DNA of 29,365 nucleotides, taken from positions 1 to 29,365 of the forward strand of contig JBBBWG010004703.1 of NCBI GenBank assembly GCA_037176905.1. Reading direction: 5' to 3'. This document shows positions 18,344-27,524 of the stretch, piece by piece; the first letter of the stretch is position 1; every line of letters starts with the position of its first letter. Origin of the DNA: Azolla pinnata (Eukaryota > Streptophyta > Polypodiopsida > Salviniales > Salviniaceae). Position numbers and translations under genes: made by a program. The notes beneath the pieces are model-generated. The model ran no database searches. It worked only from the letters and a program-made list of their open reading frames with translations, and had not been told where the DNA came from.

Positions 18344-19375
18344 ATGTCTGATATTGCTAAGAGAGAGTTTGCTGAGCTTGCCGTTAGTGGCAAGAACTAC
18401 CTGACCTGGGCATTGGATGCCAAAATTATGCTTGGTGCCAAGAACATCCTGAAATGCATTCAGGATCCCACTATTGGGACCTCAGCTTCTGGCAACTCTG
18501 AATTGTCTACTCAAGCTGAGAAGAATCAGGCACTGCACTTCTTGAGGCACCATTTGAAAGCTACTCTTAAGAATGAGTACATGACTGAGGAAGATCCAAA
18601 ACTCCTTTCGGACTCATTGAAGGATCGCTATGACCACCAGATGAAGGCCTTGCTCCCAAAAGCAAAGCGTGAGTGGGTTCACTTGCGTTTTCAGGATTAT
18701 AAGAGTGTAGTGCTAACAATATAACTCAGTTCTTCACCACATTTGTCACATGTTTTAAGCTATGTGGTGAGAAAATCACTGATGCTGACATAATTGACAA
18801 AACTTTATGCACATTCCACCTCAATTATGTCCAGATCTAGAGACAGTATCGCTAGACAAAGTACGAGAAGTACTCTGAACTTGTCTCCGTGCTCATGGAA
18901 GCGCAAGGAGAGGACGAGACACTTGTCGAGAATCATATGTCTCGACCCACTTGAAGTTTAGTTGCACCTGAAGTTCATAATAGCTCATTAAAGAAGGGGA
19001 AGAACCAAGAACACGGAGAGGGATCTTAGAAGAATGGTGGAAAGATCAAACGGACCTTCTTCAAGAAGAAAGGAGGAACTCATAATAGGAAGCTTAAGAA
19101 GAGCTCTACCTCTAACGGTGAATATGAAAAACATGATCAGGTTTGCTTCAAATGTGGCACAAAGGGACATTGGTCTCGTATATGTCGCACACCCGAACAT
19201 CTCGTTTAATTGTATCAAGAGAAGCATGGGAAGAAGAAGCCTTCAGCAGAACATGAGTCACACTTTACCTGCGAGACTCTGAACTCGGGGGAGGATATGG
19301 ACGCCATGAACATCGACAAGAAGGTCGAATGTGACGTTCACCAATTAGTGTCACGTGGGCAGCTCGGGGATGTAT
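18344..19375 (+). pseudogene. Ty1/copia gag (UBN2-type) relic
   Basis: The gag protein would coat the RNA in virus-like particles. The intact part, 126 codons from ATG 18344, reads MSDIAKREFAELAVSGKNYL, TWALDAKIMLGAKNI, ALHFLRHHLKATLKNEYMTE and DRYDHQMKALLPKAKREWVH, the hallmark of plant UBN2 gag. A frameshift near 18705 leads to LCGEKITDADIIDKTLCTFH, then after further lesions YEKYSELVSVLMEAQG. A perfect zinc knuckle CFKCGTKGHWSRIC lies at 19144-19185, followed by RTPEHLV and a stop. The N-terminal 380 bp is free of stops while the rest is broken. Protease, integrase and RT of copia are absent from the window: the match ends near 19370. Confidence 0.88.
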
Positions 19376-19659
19376 GAAGGACGAGGACAACGTAAAGCAA
19401 GTGCGACTAAGGCGCCGTAGGGTAGACAACCGATTGAAAGTAGTTGGGGCAATAGGGGGCGGAGAGCAAGGAGAGCCGGGGGGACCTATACCAGAGGGAG
19501 CTTCCACCGCCCTTCCTCATTTGGTTAGGCTGCCTTTTATAATGGATACATGAGCCGACTGTTTACTCGCTCGGCTAGAAGTCCAAAGGTCAAGTTGACT
19601 ATTAACTTGCTAGAAGGTTAACAGGTGCCAATGCTAGGCTGCCTGTTCAGTTCCTCAGC
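19376..19659. other. GC-rich unassigned segment
   Basis: GC-rich and purine-rich sequence (AGGGGGCGGAGAGCAAGGAG) followed by CTCGGCTAGAAGTCC. No protein family is recognised. It separates copia gag from a CACTA 3' fragment and may belong to a third insertion. Confidence 0.3.
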
Positions 19660-19933
19660 TGGAAGATCAACCGATACCACAATATGCTCGCGTATATACG
19701 TGCATATATGCTTCGTATATACTCACGTATATGTGCGTGTATATAATCGCATATATGCGCAAGTATATACGTGGGTATATACTTGTGTATATATGTGCAG
19801 CAATACTCGCGGTAAAACTCGTAGCAAATTTTTTATATCATTTGTCGCGACATTTACTATGATTTTTTTTAACACATTTGCGGATCAAATTTCACGACAA
19901 AACTCGTGACAAACTGACCAATACTTTGTAGTG
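19660..19933 (+). mobile_element. CACTA 3' end fragment
   Basis: Satellite-like TATATACGTGCATATATGC sequences (19680-19795) are followed by CAATACTCGCGGTAAAACTC, AATTTCACGACAAAACTCG and the terminus CCAATACTTTGTAGTG ending at 19933. The inverse reads CACTACAAAGTATTGG, one change from the family terminus. TATTG follows. Only the 3' 270 bp or so is present. Confidence 0.75.
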
Positions 19934-19959
19934 TATTGTCAAGACCATGGAGCCTGTGA

Positions 19960-20886
19960 AACAATCATTTTGGTTACCTCATTCACAACAATTTGCTAAA
20001 GATTACATTTGGTTGCTGCGACCTAGAAACACGGCGAATGTTTTTAACAACTTGCGTCAAATTTGCCACAACCATATCCATGAGTTTTGCCACAAGTTTG
20101 ACGTGACTATAGCCACAAGTATAGACGCAAACATAGTCGGAAGTTTGATGCAATTTGTTTTAAAATTTTGTTGCACACATAGCCGCTCTTTTTCCGCGAA
20201 TATTGGCGCAATTATCATTACAACTATAGATGCAACTTTTGTTGTGGAAATGTTTTGGCAATTTGATGCATGACAACCGCAATCATAGACGTTCATTAGA
20301 CTTGAGTATAGACGGAAACTTTTACGCAAGCGTTGCCAGGATTTTAGCCACTACAAACAAAGACACATTAATGCATGTTTTAACGCAAATTTGACGCAAA
20401 TTTAGATGCTACTGCAGCCGCGAAGTTTGATTCAATTTTTATTAGCTAGTTTGATGGGAATTTTTCCGTGATTTTGACGTGAGTGTAGATGCGAGTATCG
20501 ATGCTATCTTTAACATGAGTTTCAGCTGATAATTTGCCATTAAATTTGAGACAAATGTTTACGCGCATATAAACGCGTTTGTTATCGTGATGCTACAAAA
20601 TTTGTTTTTGCATCTTTTCCGCGTTTGTACATGCGTTGTTTACCGCAACCATACTGAATTCCCTCATTTGAGCCCGTTTGACACAATGTAGTGGTATAAA
20701 CAATCGGTCCAGCATACAATTATGTTATAAATGTAGTAATTGAGTATATCCATGTATCTATCCATATACAGATCAATATGCGTCTAAATATCTACATATA
20801 CATGTTAATTATGCATGAATATATGAATATTTTCGAGTATATATACATTTCTATACATATCATACAATTATGCATCAAACATGTAC
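19960..20886 (+). mobile_element. CACTA 5' subterminal part with satellite
   Basis: From 19991 it reads TTTGCTAAAGATTACATTTG, then CAACTTGCGTCAAATTTGCC, parallel to the 5' ends at 5760 and 8745. Until 20640 the sequence is full of TTTGACGCAA, TAGACGC, TAGATGC and TTTGCCAC motifs. A degraded tRNA-like segment (20655-20710) and satellite (20745-20886) follow, matching 9385-9640 in order. The 5' terminus itself is lost. The satellite is cut by the start of another CACTA copy at 20887. Confidence 0.65.
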
Positions 20887-21660
20887 CACTACAAGGCATT
20901 GGGTCGTTTGCCACGACAATTTCCCACGATCTAACCGTGATGTGGCTAGGTCACGGAAATTTTTTTCTTTTGTGTGGCAATTTCGCACCAACCATATCCG
21001 CGAGTATAACCGCGAATATATTCGCGGCTATATTCGCCTAGTTGACGCAATCGTGAATATTAATTCTGCTGCAAATATAGTCGCTCATCTTATGCAAATA
21101 TTGACACAACTGTTGCCGCAACTTTAGAACGGCATTTTGCTGCAAGAAAAGTTTGCAAATTTGACAGGAAAATTTACGCGGCCATTGTCGGGAATGTAGC
21201 CACTTGCAAATTTAGTAATTTGACGGGAGTTTTAGTGGAATATTGATGCGATTATTGACGAAAGTTTATCCACTTATTTTACCGCGAGTATATTCGCGAA
21301 CATAGATGCACATTTTGATGCTCATATTTATACGAGTTTTTATGCAGGCATTGCCACGAGATTTTACGTATCTATTTATGCAAAGATGCGGCAAAGCTTG
21401 ACGATTGATTTTTGCATCCAATTTTTCCACAGTGTTTTCCATGAGTTTTTCCGCACTTTTTACGCATGTGTATACGCATTTGTTACCACGCAATTGACAC
21501 ATATTTGTTGCGTCTATATATGCTCTGTTTACCGCGACCATATTGATTTCTCCCATTTCAGCTCATTCAAGTCATTAAAGGGATATAACCAATTGGTCTA
21601 ATATACACTAATGTTATACATGCGGTAAATACTAGGATGTTATACATGCGGTCTAATATA
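20887..21660 (+). mobile_element. CACTA copy inserted in satellite (5' part)
   Basis: CACTACAAGGCATTGGGTCG begins at 20887 inside the satellite phrase CATCAAACATGTAC. The 5' subterminal motifs (TTTGCCACGA, GATGTGGCTAGGTCACGGAA, AACCGCGAATATATTCGCGG) run to about 21550. A tRNA-like remnant AACCAATTGGTCTAA lies near 21590-21602. At 21611-21652 ATGTTATACATGCGGT occurs twice, 26 bp apart. The copy has no 3' terminus in the window. Confidence 0.75.
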
Positions 21661-21739
21661 CCTAATATATAGCAACCCATGATGGACCTGCTCCTTTACT
21701 ATCTGCTGTGGATGGGGGTGTTGTATTGCAGTGTTATAT

Positions 21740-23612
21740 TGCAGAATGATCTACCTAGCCCAGTTTTGGCAACAAGGAGTGAAAGACTAGTTTTATATGT
21801 TGTACCATCAGGATCACGTACCACCACTTCTCATTATGAAGTACAAGTTAGAAAATGACCTACATTATGCAACAATACAGGGTTGGTAACTGTTTAAGAA
21901 AGATAGTACAATAAGAATATAATGTTTACATTGTTTAAGAACTAGCAGCTACCTATTCACAATGAGATGGTAGGATGAAGGTTCCTTCCTTAGCACTATA
22001 ACTCTGCGTGGAGTCAATCATCGTAAAGCTACTACCGTCTAGAGTGATCGAACCTTGTGGGACCTTACCTAAAACATCTTTAAACCATCTCACATCGAAG
22101 ACAAACACGTCGAATCTTCGAAAGTCTAGTTTAATGATGCTTTAGATAATCCCACAATATTCTTGCTTCTATCCATCCTCCTCCTGATAGGTGCCGATAA
22201 CTCCATAATTCATGGTATACTGGTTCTGATCAATGGCTTTTGGGTGATAATGGGTGCCATCTCACAAAATTGCAGTATAATAGGTGCAATGCATCATTAA
22301 AAACAACGTATTGTTTCAGAAATTAGAACATTTTTAGTATTGATTCTAAATTTGGGTTTAGGGTAAGGATTTAGGGTATCATAGGACTACAACCCCGTGC
22401 ATATTCCCAATCATCTTACATGATGGATGAACGATGCTCAGACTGATCCAATCTGTCTAACTCTGCATGCACCCATTCTATCGTGATTATCTGTGGGAAC
22501 TCGGTGATATGGCTTGGAAGTGGTGCACGTAAACCATAATCACAACGGATATGGGCACGCTCATGCTCAATGGATAGCCAGCCAGGTTGCATGGTACCTG
22601 CCCACCCAAGCTCTCATAACCTGCGTGTTCAGGATACAAAAGTTATTCATCTTTGAACAAAGCTCTTACTCTAAATTGACATTGCGGCCCATGCCTTGAA
22701 GAACGACGATGGGTCTATTTTCTTCTTTCATGTCCATCGCCGACAATGAATGTCGAATGGAAAAGGGGTGGGGAAATGAAGAATTAGCCATGCTACCTTC
22801 TGGCTGGGCATCCTGTCTCACAAAATCCTTCAATGTTTTCATGACACGCTCTAAGAAAAATATCTATGTGCTGGAGATTGGACCGCATATTGTTATATCC
22901 TAGATAATATGGACCAGAAAGTGCACCTGACAAGTGAGAATGGATTGCGGGCAGGTATCTTCAAGAAGACACACTTCCTCTATTGCTTCTATTTGGGCTG
23001 TCTCTAGACTCGTCAGGCCCACCTCTTTTGCACTAACAAATCAAATGAGTGCACCGAACTTGTATAAACACTGTCGTATATAAGCATTGTCGGTGCGGTA
23101 CTGAAGCACATCTAGATACACTAATTGGTAGAATGAACCATAGATGAAAGTAGAAACCGACATTTGTTAGTGAGATTTAAGTAAACTGATTAAGAATCTA
23201 GAAATACAATTAAGAATCTAATTAATTACATGCAACATCTTATGCCAATCATGGGACTTTAAACCCACGACCTGCAGCACCCCGTTTCGTCTTTATTTTG
23301 AGAACACCCCTCTCAAACATCACATATATTCGGTCGGGGTTCTAACCATGGTGATCATCTCCTTTACATCTTATATTTCTAATCTCGTTAATGTCCAAAA
23401 AGCCCTCGGTATTATCATTTGCCCATTCTTGCTCTCAACTGTCCACGCACTATGCGCATCTGCCCGCAACATTGCAAGTCCATCTGAATGGCCAAAGAGT
23501 CTCGGATACCCATCAGGTGATCGATCCCACACCATTGTCGCTACATTCTTGAAGATGTGCATTGGGTCAAATAAGTGGTTTCTTTTGAAGTACTCCCAAT
23601 AGAGCAGCAACT
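21740..23612 (-). pseudogene. CACTA TNP2-type transposase pseudogene
   Basis: Read on the minus strand from 23612: NHLFDPMHIFKNVATMVWD (23538-23566), matching the TNP2 motif D.MH..KN, then MLRADAHSAW and IPRAFWTLTRLEI, then GVLQVVGLKSHDWHKM (GLKSHD at 23236-23265), both standard TNP2 landmarks. After a probable intron come LTSLETAQIEAIEEVCLL, FLVHII then ICGP, ERVMKTLKDFVRQ and PEGSMA (22778-22860), the DUF4218-like region. Next are PFSIRHSLSAMD, LPSHITEFPQ and LDQSEH. A DUF4216-like domain follows: YGVIG, FDVFVFDVRWFKDVLG (22068-22115), ITLDGSSFTMIDSTQS, HCE, and after an intron-like gap KWWYV-like and DPDGTTYKTS. The N-terminal third, including the first catalytic part, is missing. Several stops are present. 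The transposase would bind subterminal repeats and cut CACTA ends. Confidence 0.88.
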
Positions 23613-23639
23613 CAAAACATATGGACAGCCTGCAAATAT

Positions 23640-24665
23640 ATCACATATAATGGTGGAGAGGAAGTATAGTTGCAGCATAAACGCGGCAAACATGTGAGGA
23701 ACTTGTAGCAAAATCGTAGCAAGTCTATAGCAAAGGTGCAACAAGTCTGCAACAATTCATCTATATATGCATACATACATGCATATTCATATAAATATAC
23801 ACCCGTACATGCATATTCACACATTTCATCTGTTATTGATACATACATGTATATTTCATATGTCTATGCATACATACATGCATACATGCATATTCATTCA
23901 CCTTTATATGTATGTATACATGTATACATGTATAAATGCAATTGGGTAGATCACTTGATTGTGTCAATAAGGTCACGGGTTTAAATCTTATAGTGATAGA
24001 TATGTGCATATTCGTTTATATATGTACATGTTTAATGCATATTCATCTGTAAATGGTCACATACATGCATATTCACATATATATGTACCTGTCTGATACA
24101 TATTCGCTTATATACACATAAAATATTCATGTATATGTAGATGTATACACGCATATTGATTTGTATATGGATATATAGATGGATAAAGAACAAATCTGCA
24201 ATATGGTCACGGCAAATTTGCAGAAAGAAAGTTTGCAGCAAGATTAAGGTAAATAGAGCGTCTAATCTCACGGGTACAGCCACGTTTAATCTCGCATCGA
24301 ACACCCCCGTCTACGGTCGCGGCTACAAACGCACTTAACTCGCTTCAAACTCACAGTAAATAACATATCAAACTAGCTGAAATAAGTCACCTCAAACATG
24401 TATCTATAGGCAAGTCTAATCTTGCATCTATGTTTTCGTCTACGGTTGCAGTTACTGACGTGTCTAAACTCGCATCAAAATTGCGGTAAACAACATGTCC
24501 AACTAGTTTAAATAAGTCACGTCAAACACATGTCTACGGTCGTGGCTATGGACATGTCTAATCTCACGCCAAACTCGCAATAAACAACACATTTAACTGG
24601 CTGAAACAAGACCCATTAAACACATGTGTACAATCCTATCTACAAGCATGTCTACAATCACATTC
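23640..24665 (+). mobile_element. CACTA 3'-side part: satellite and inverse subterminal motifs
   Basis: Starts with GCAGCATAAACGCGGCAAAC and similar (23671-23755). The next parts are satellite in inverted orientation (23757-23935), a tRNA-like segment on the plus strand (23938-23990), more satellite (24000-24185), and an array with ACGGCAAATTTGC, GCGTCTAATCTC, GTCTACGGTCGCGGCTAC and AACTCGC (24205-24660). These are the inverse of the TTTGACGC/TAGACGC motifs at 20050-20640, so this is the opposite flank of the TNP2 gene. No terminus was found. Confidence 0.6.
23938..23990 (+). other. tRNA-like segment, plus strand
   Basis: GCAATTGGGTAGATCACTTG (box A-like) then AAGGTCACGGGTTTAAATCT (box B-like GGGTTTAAATC). 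This is the same sequence as the minus-strand copies at 4093 and 5994, here inverted together with the satellite. Confidence 0.5.
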
Positions 24666-24977
24666 AGCACACCCCTTCCAAATAGTAAAGACATGAGGCT
24701 AGATAACGTATAGATGAACTATTACTATACATGCAAAGGACAAGACTTAAACCCTATAACTCCACTTTATTAGACACTGAATTTTCTACTATCTATACAT
24801 ATGATGCATCCACATATGATAGAAGCAAAGCCCTGTGCATTAGATACAAGAAAAGCATGCATGCACGCATTCACAACTAGCCTGCATGCATGCATTGCTT
24901 CTCTATACCTAAGATGGGGTAAATCCATTCTCAATATAATCATCGAAATGGTCAACATAGCCAGTTATTATAATAAA
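24666..24977. other. Spacer with imperfect inverted repeat
   Basis: No gene. AGCATGCATGCA at 24854-24865 faces TGCATGCATGCATTGCTT at 24883-24900, and AGAAGCA near 24821 faces TGCTTCT at 24896-24902. The fold-back is imperfect and purine/pyrimidine-alternating. Confidence 0.4.
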
Positions 24978-25830
24978 TTATAATGTATCACCATACTTAA
25001 GAATAGAAAAAGAACACCTGATATTGTCTGTATTAATTCCAGGTAAAAGACAAGTTACGGATATAAACGTATACTTAGCTCCTCTAATTGATGACCTTAA
25101 TAATTTGTGGAGAGGTATAAATGTGATTGATATATCAAAACCTAATGAACTGTAACGATATGTGGGATTCTGGCATAGACTATTCATGACTACCCTGCGG
25201 ATGGTTTTGGTTCAGGGTAAGGGACAAAAGGTTATAAATATAAATCATGCCCCCCATGTGCTGATTGGTTGAGAACTACATGTTGTAAGTCCCTAAATAA
25301 AAATGTTTATGTTAGACATAGGAGTTTCGTGTGCGAGGATCATCCCTTACAGATGAGATCCCAAGCTCGTCATATTGATGGCAAAATAGAACAAGGAAAA
25401 ACCCCTATACGTCAAACTCCACAAGACTAATATAGGAAATGGACTATTGGACCCTTGATTGATATAGATGAAAATAATCTAAGTGTTAGTAATGATAAAC
25501 GACGTAATCGTGCATCTAAGAGAAGTGAGATGGAGCCAAATATGGCTATATGGTTCATGTTCGAGTATTGGCGACACCCAAAAATCTGTGATTTGTTAGA
25601 TCCTATTCATATATTTAAGAACGTAGGACACTCAGTTTGGAAACACTTGATAGGCCTAAAAGACACTCATACATCAAGAGAGTTGTTAGTGGAGTATAAC
25701 TCGAAGCCACATCACACTATTGGTCTAGAGAGAATAACATAACAAGAAACATCGAGCACCCTAAAGCACCTTGGGTTTTGACACCTAAGAGAGCTACAAC
25801 GATAAAATCTTAGAGGACAACTGATTATTA
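24978..25830 (+). pseudogene. CACTA TNP2-type transposase pseudogene, central part
   Basis: Plus-strand translation gives LSVLIPGKRQVTDINVYLAP and LIDDLNNLWRGINVIDISKP (25024-25145), matching the TNP2 motif LLIPGP....DIDVYL.PLIDEL..LW. DYPADGFGSG with a TKG-like end follows, then NVYVRHRSFVCEDHPLQMRS, ARHIDGKIEQGKTP, then SKRSEMEPNMAIWFMF and DLLDPIHIFKNVGHSVWKHL (25599-25628 for D.IH..KN), then APWVLTPK near 25770. This covers the transposase core that is missing from the minus-strand pseudogene at 21740-23612, and the two overlap only around the D.(M/I)H..KN motif. They are in opposite orientation and differ in sequence, so they come from different copies or subfamilies. Frameshifts and stops (for example in the 25145-25300 stretch) make it non-functional. 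The 5' end, with the first catalytic Asp, is absent. Confidence 0.88.
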
Positions 25831-26096
25831 TTATATTCATGATATTAGGACAAACTGTCCTTAATATTAGGACCCTTAATATTAAGATACTTAAATCGAT
25901 CTTATCAAAATATTAAGTACAGTTTAGAGTTTGAGGAGTTACAACTAGTAATCCCACTTTATAGTATTGATGAAGAGCATCAGGAATTAAGGGACGACAT
26001 TTAAGATTCTAATATGTATATTGATATGTACAATTGAGATTCAACCTAAACCTATATTTGGATGTCTAGGTGGGATTAGTATATAAAAATGGTAAT
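25831..26096. other. AT-rich stretch after TNP2 relic
   Basis: AT-rich with repeated TAATATTAGGACC and TTAATATTAAGATAC phrases (25848-25900), an imprecise 20-25 bp repeat. It may hold decayed transposase sequence. No reliable frame. Confidence 0.35.
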
Positions 26097-26275
26097 AGAT
26101 CCTTAAAGTCTATTGATATTCTAACATTATGGGGGGGGTGGGTAGGAGAGCCTCATGGTGAACGTAACAACGTTTAGGGTTACGTTCCGAGATTCTTAAA
26201 GTCTATTGATATTCTAACATTATGGGGGGGGGTGGGTAGGAGAGCCTCATGGTGAACGTAACAACGTTTAGGGTT
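26097..26275. repeat. Tandem duplication with 8-9 G run
   Basis: 26102-26181 repeats at 26195-26275 with the same sequence except one extra G in the run (8 against 9). The unit contains TATTGATATTCTAACATTAT, the G run, GGGTAGGAGAGCCTCATGG, TGAACGTAACAACG and TTTAGGGTT. The second copy continues GTTTAGGGTTCGATTCCCTT, which has the form of a tRNA T-arm (box B GGTTCGATTCC). Near-identity implies a recent event. Confidence 0.92.
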
Positions 26276-26389
26276 CGATTCCCTTAGGATTCAGTGAAGG
26301 CGACGATCAGATGAATAATACAAATAAACTATGAATCTTGAGATAGTAAACAAAATTTAAATTATACAAGGATCTCGATTAATATCGGG

Positions 26390-26792
26390 CACGATCCCGT
26401 CTATACTGACGGAGACTTGAAATCATTGTGATAATTGGTTTTATTTGCCATCATATTCCAAACTCCCTTTGCAAGGCCTCAATGATAAACTTCTTATGTG
26501 CCTCATCTTGATCCCTATATAAAGAATTTAGACATTGAAAAATTAAACTTAGCTTTAAGTCAATGTACCTCCAAGGAGTCTCTACACGTGGTAAGTATGT
26601 GACTCCACTAAGTCTTTAAACCTCCTCCTCAATAATGTCCCTCCTCAAGAGGGAAGTATGTCGAGGTTCTCATCGATCTCGCAAGTGATGCCGAGAGACC
26701 CTACGTATGTTTGAGAGGAAGTTTTAGGTGCTGGTGGCTGATCTGCTTCAAGAGCTGAAGTAGGTAAACTCCTCATACGGGATCGCCTAGAC
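26390..26792 (-). pseudogene. Possible exons of a second transposase-like gene
   Basis: On the minus strand TTTTGACAG (26793-26801) is a good 3' splice site, followed by SRRSRMRSLPTSALEADQPP and CEIDENLDILPS, then in another frame VETPWRYIDLKLSLIFQCLN, RDQDEAHKKFIIEALQREFG and RQYRRDRARY. The W..I....K and F(I)....L.REF spacing is faintly like the plant transposase family found with En/Spm elements (Transposase_24 type). That match is weak and made by eye. It lies downstream of the open frame at 26945-27457 on the same strand and could belong to the same gene. Confidence 0.3.
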
Positions 26793-26944
26793 CTGTCAAA
26801 ATAAGATTCAATACATATTACATGAATTCTTATACAAGTAAAGCAACTAGGTTTTAATATCTAATACATGTTTCAAACCAATGCCGAGTGGCTACTCGGA
26901 CCAGCAACATCACCTCCAATCCTAGCTAAATGTTTAAATGTAAT

Positions 26945-27457
26945 TTATATTTTAAAACCTATTACCTTAAATAATTGATTATAAAATAATTTAAAGAGAG
27001 ATGCTCTTGAGCCAGGGGTATGGTGTGCGGTCGATTTTGGCGCAACTACCAGTGTAACAACTGGTGAGTCAACTGCTACACCACTAGAGGTTGTAGCATG
27101 AACAACATCTCCGGTGGCAATAGGCGATGGGTGGGTATTGCCAGCTACTGCAACAAGCTTGACAACATCTACACATATGAAGGGTGAAGTTGACGTTTGG
27201 GCAAATCTTTGCATGTGAAGATAAATTCGATTAATGACGTAATTTCGAAGCTCCTCTAATGATAACATCTTCAAAATCTCTATTTTCTCATCACGCTCAT
27301 CTTTAGAGAGACTTAAATCTCCGTAGATATCTTGAGCCATGAGAAGCAAGCCTGGGATGGTAGTTGCCAACATTTTAGGCCGTTTCTCCATGCTGAGTAA
27401 AAACGAATAAGGAATAAAAGAACAAAAGACATTTTCTGAGCAATAGTGATGTGGCAA
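26945..27457 (-). CDS. Hypothetical protein or exon, unrecognised
   Basis: This 170-codon open frame on the minus strand is among the longest non-repetitive ones in the window. The likelier start is an internal Met at 27391 (MEKRPKMLATTIPGLLLMAQ). It continues DIYGDLSLSKDERDEKIEIL, MLSLEELRNYVINRIYLHMQ, then a Val/Ala/Thr/Ser-rich low-complexity stretch (THPSPIATGDVVHATTSSGV), ending KLFYNQLFKVIGFKI. The first half is helix-like and charged. AAGGTAATAGG near the 3' end (about 26960) could be a 5' splice site paired with the acceptor at 26793. No family recognised. Its dinucleotide texture is unlike the satellites, so real coding origin is plausible. Confidence 0.4.
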   Translation of the reverse strand: MPHHYCSENVFCSFIPYSFLLSMEKRPKMLATTIPGLLLMAQDIYGDLSLSKDERDEKIEILKMLSLEELRNYVINRIYLHMQRFAQTSTSPFICVDVVKLVAVAGNTHPSPIATGDVVHATTSSGVAVDSPVVTLVVAPKSTAHHTPGSRASLFKLFYNQLFKVIGFKI

Positions 27458-27524
27458 ATAAGTTCAAATGAGTGTGAAACCAGCAATTATTTGTGATAAT
27501 ATGTGGGATGGGAAAAGCTGTAAT

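Noticed and set aside
23757..23984. 82-codon open frame 23736-23984
   Set aside because: It is satellite plus the tRNA-like segment read through; no protein features.
26195..26290. tRNA gene ending in GGGTTCGATTCCC
   Set aside because: Only the T-arm is recognisable; no matching D-arm, anticodon arm or acceptor stem was found upstream.
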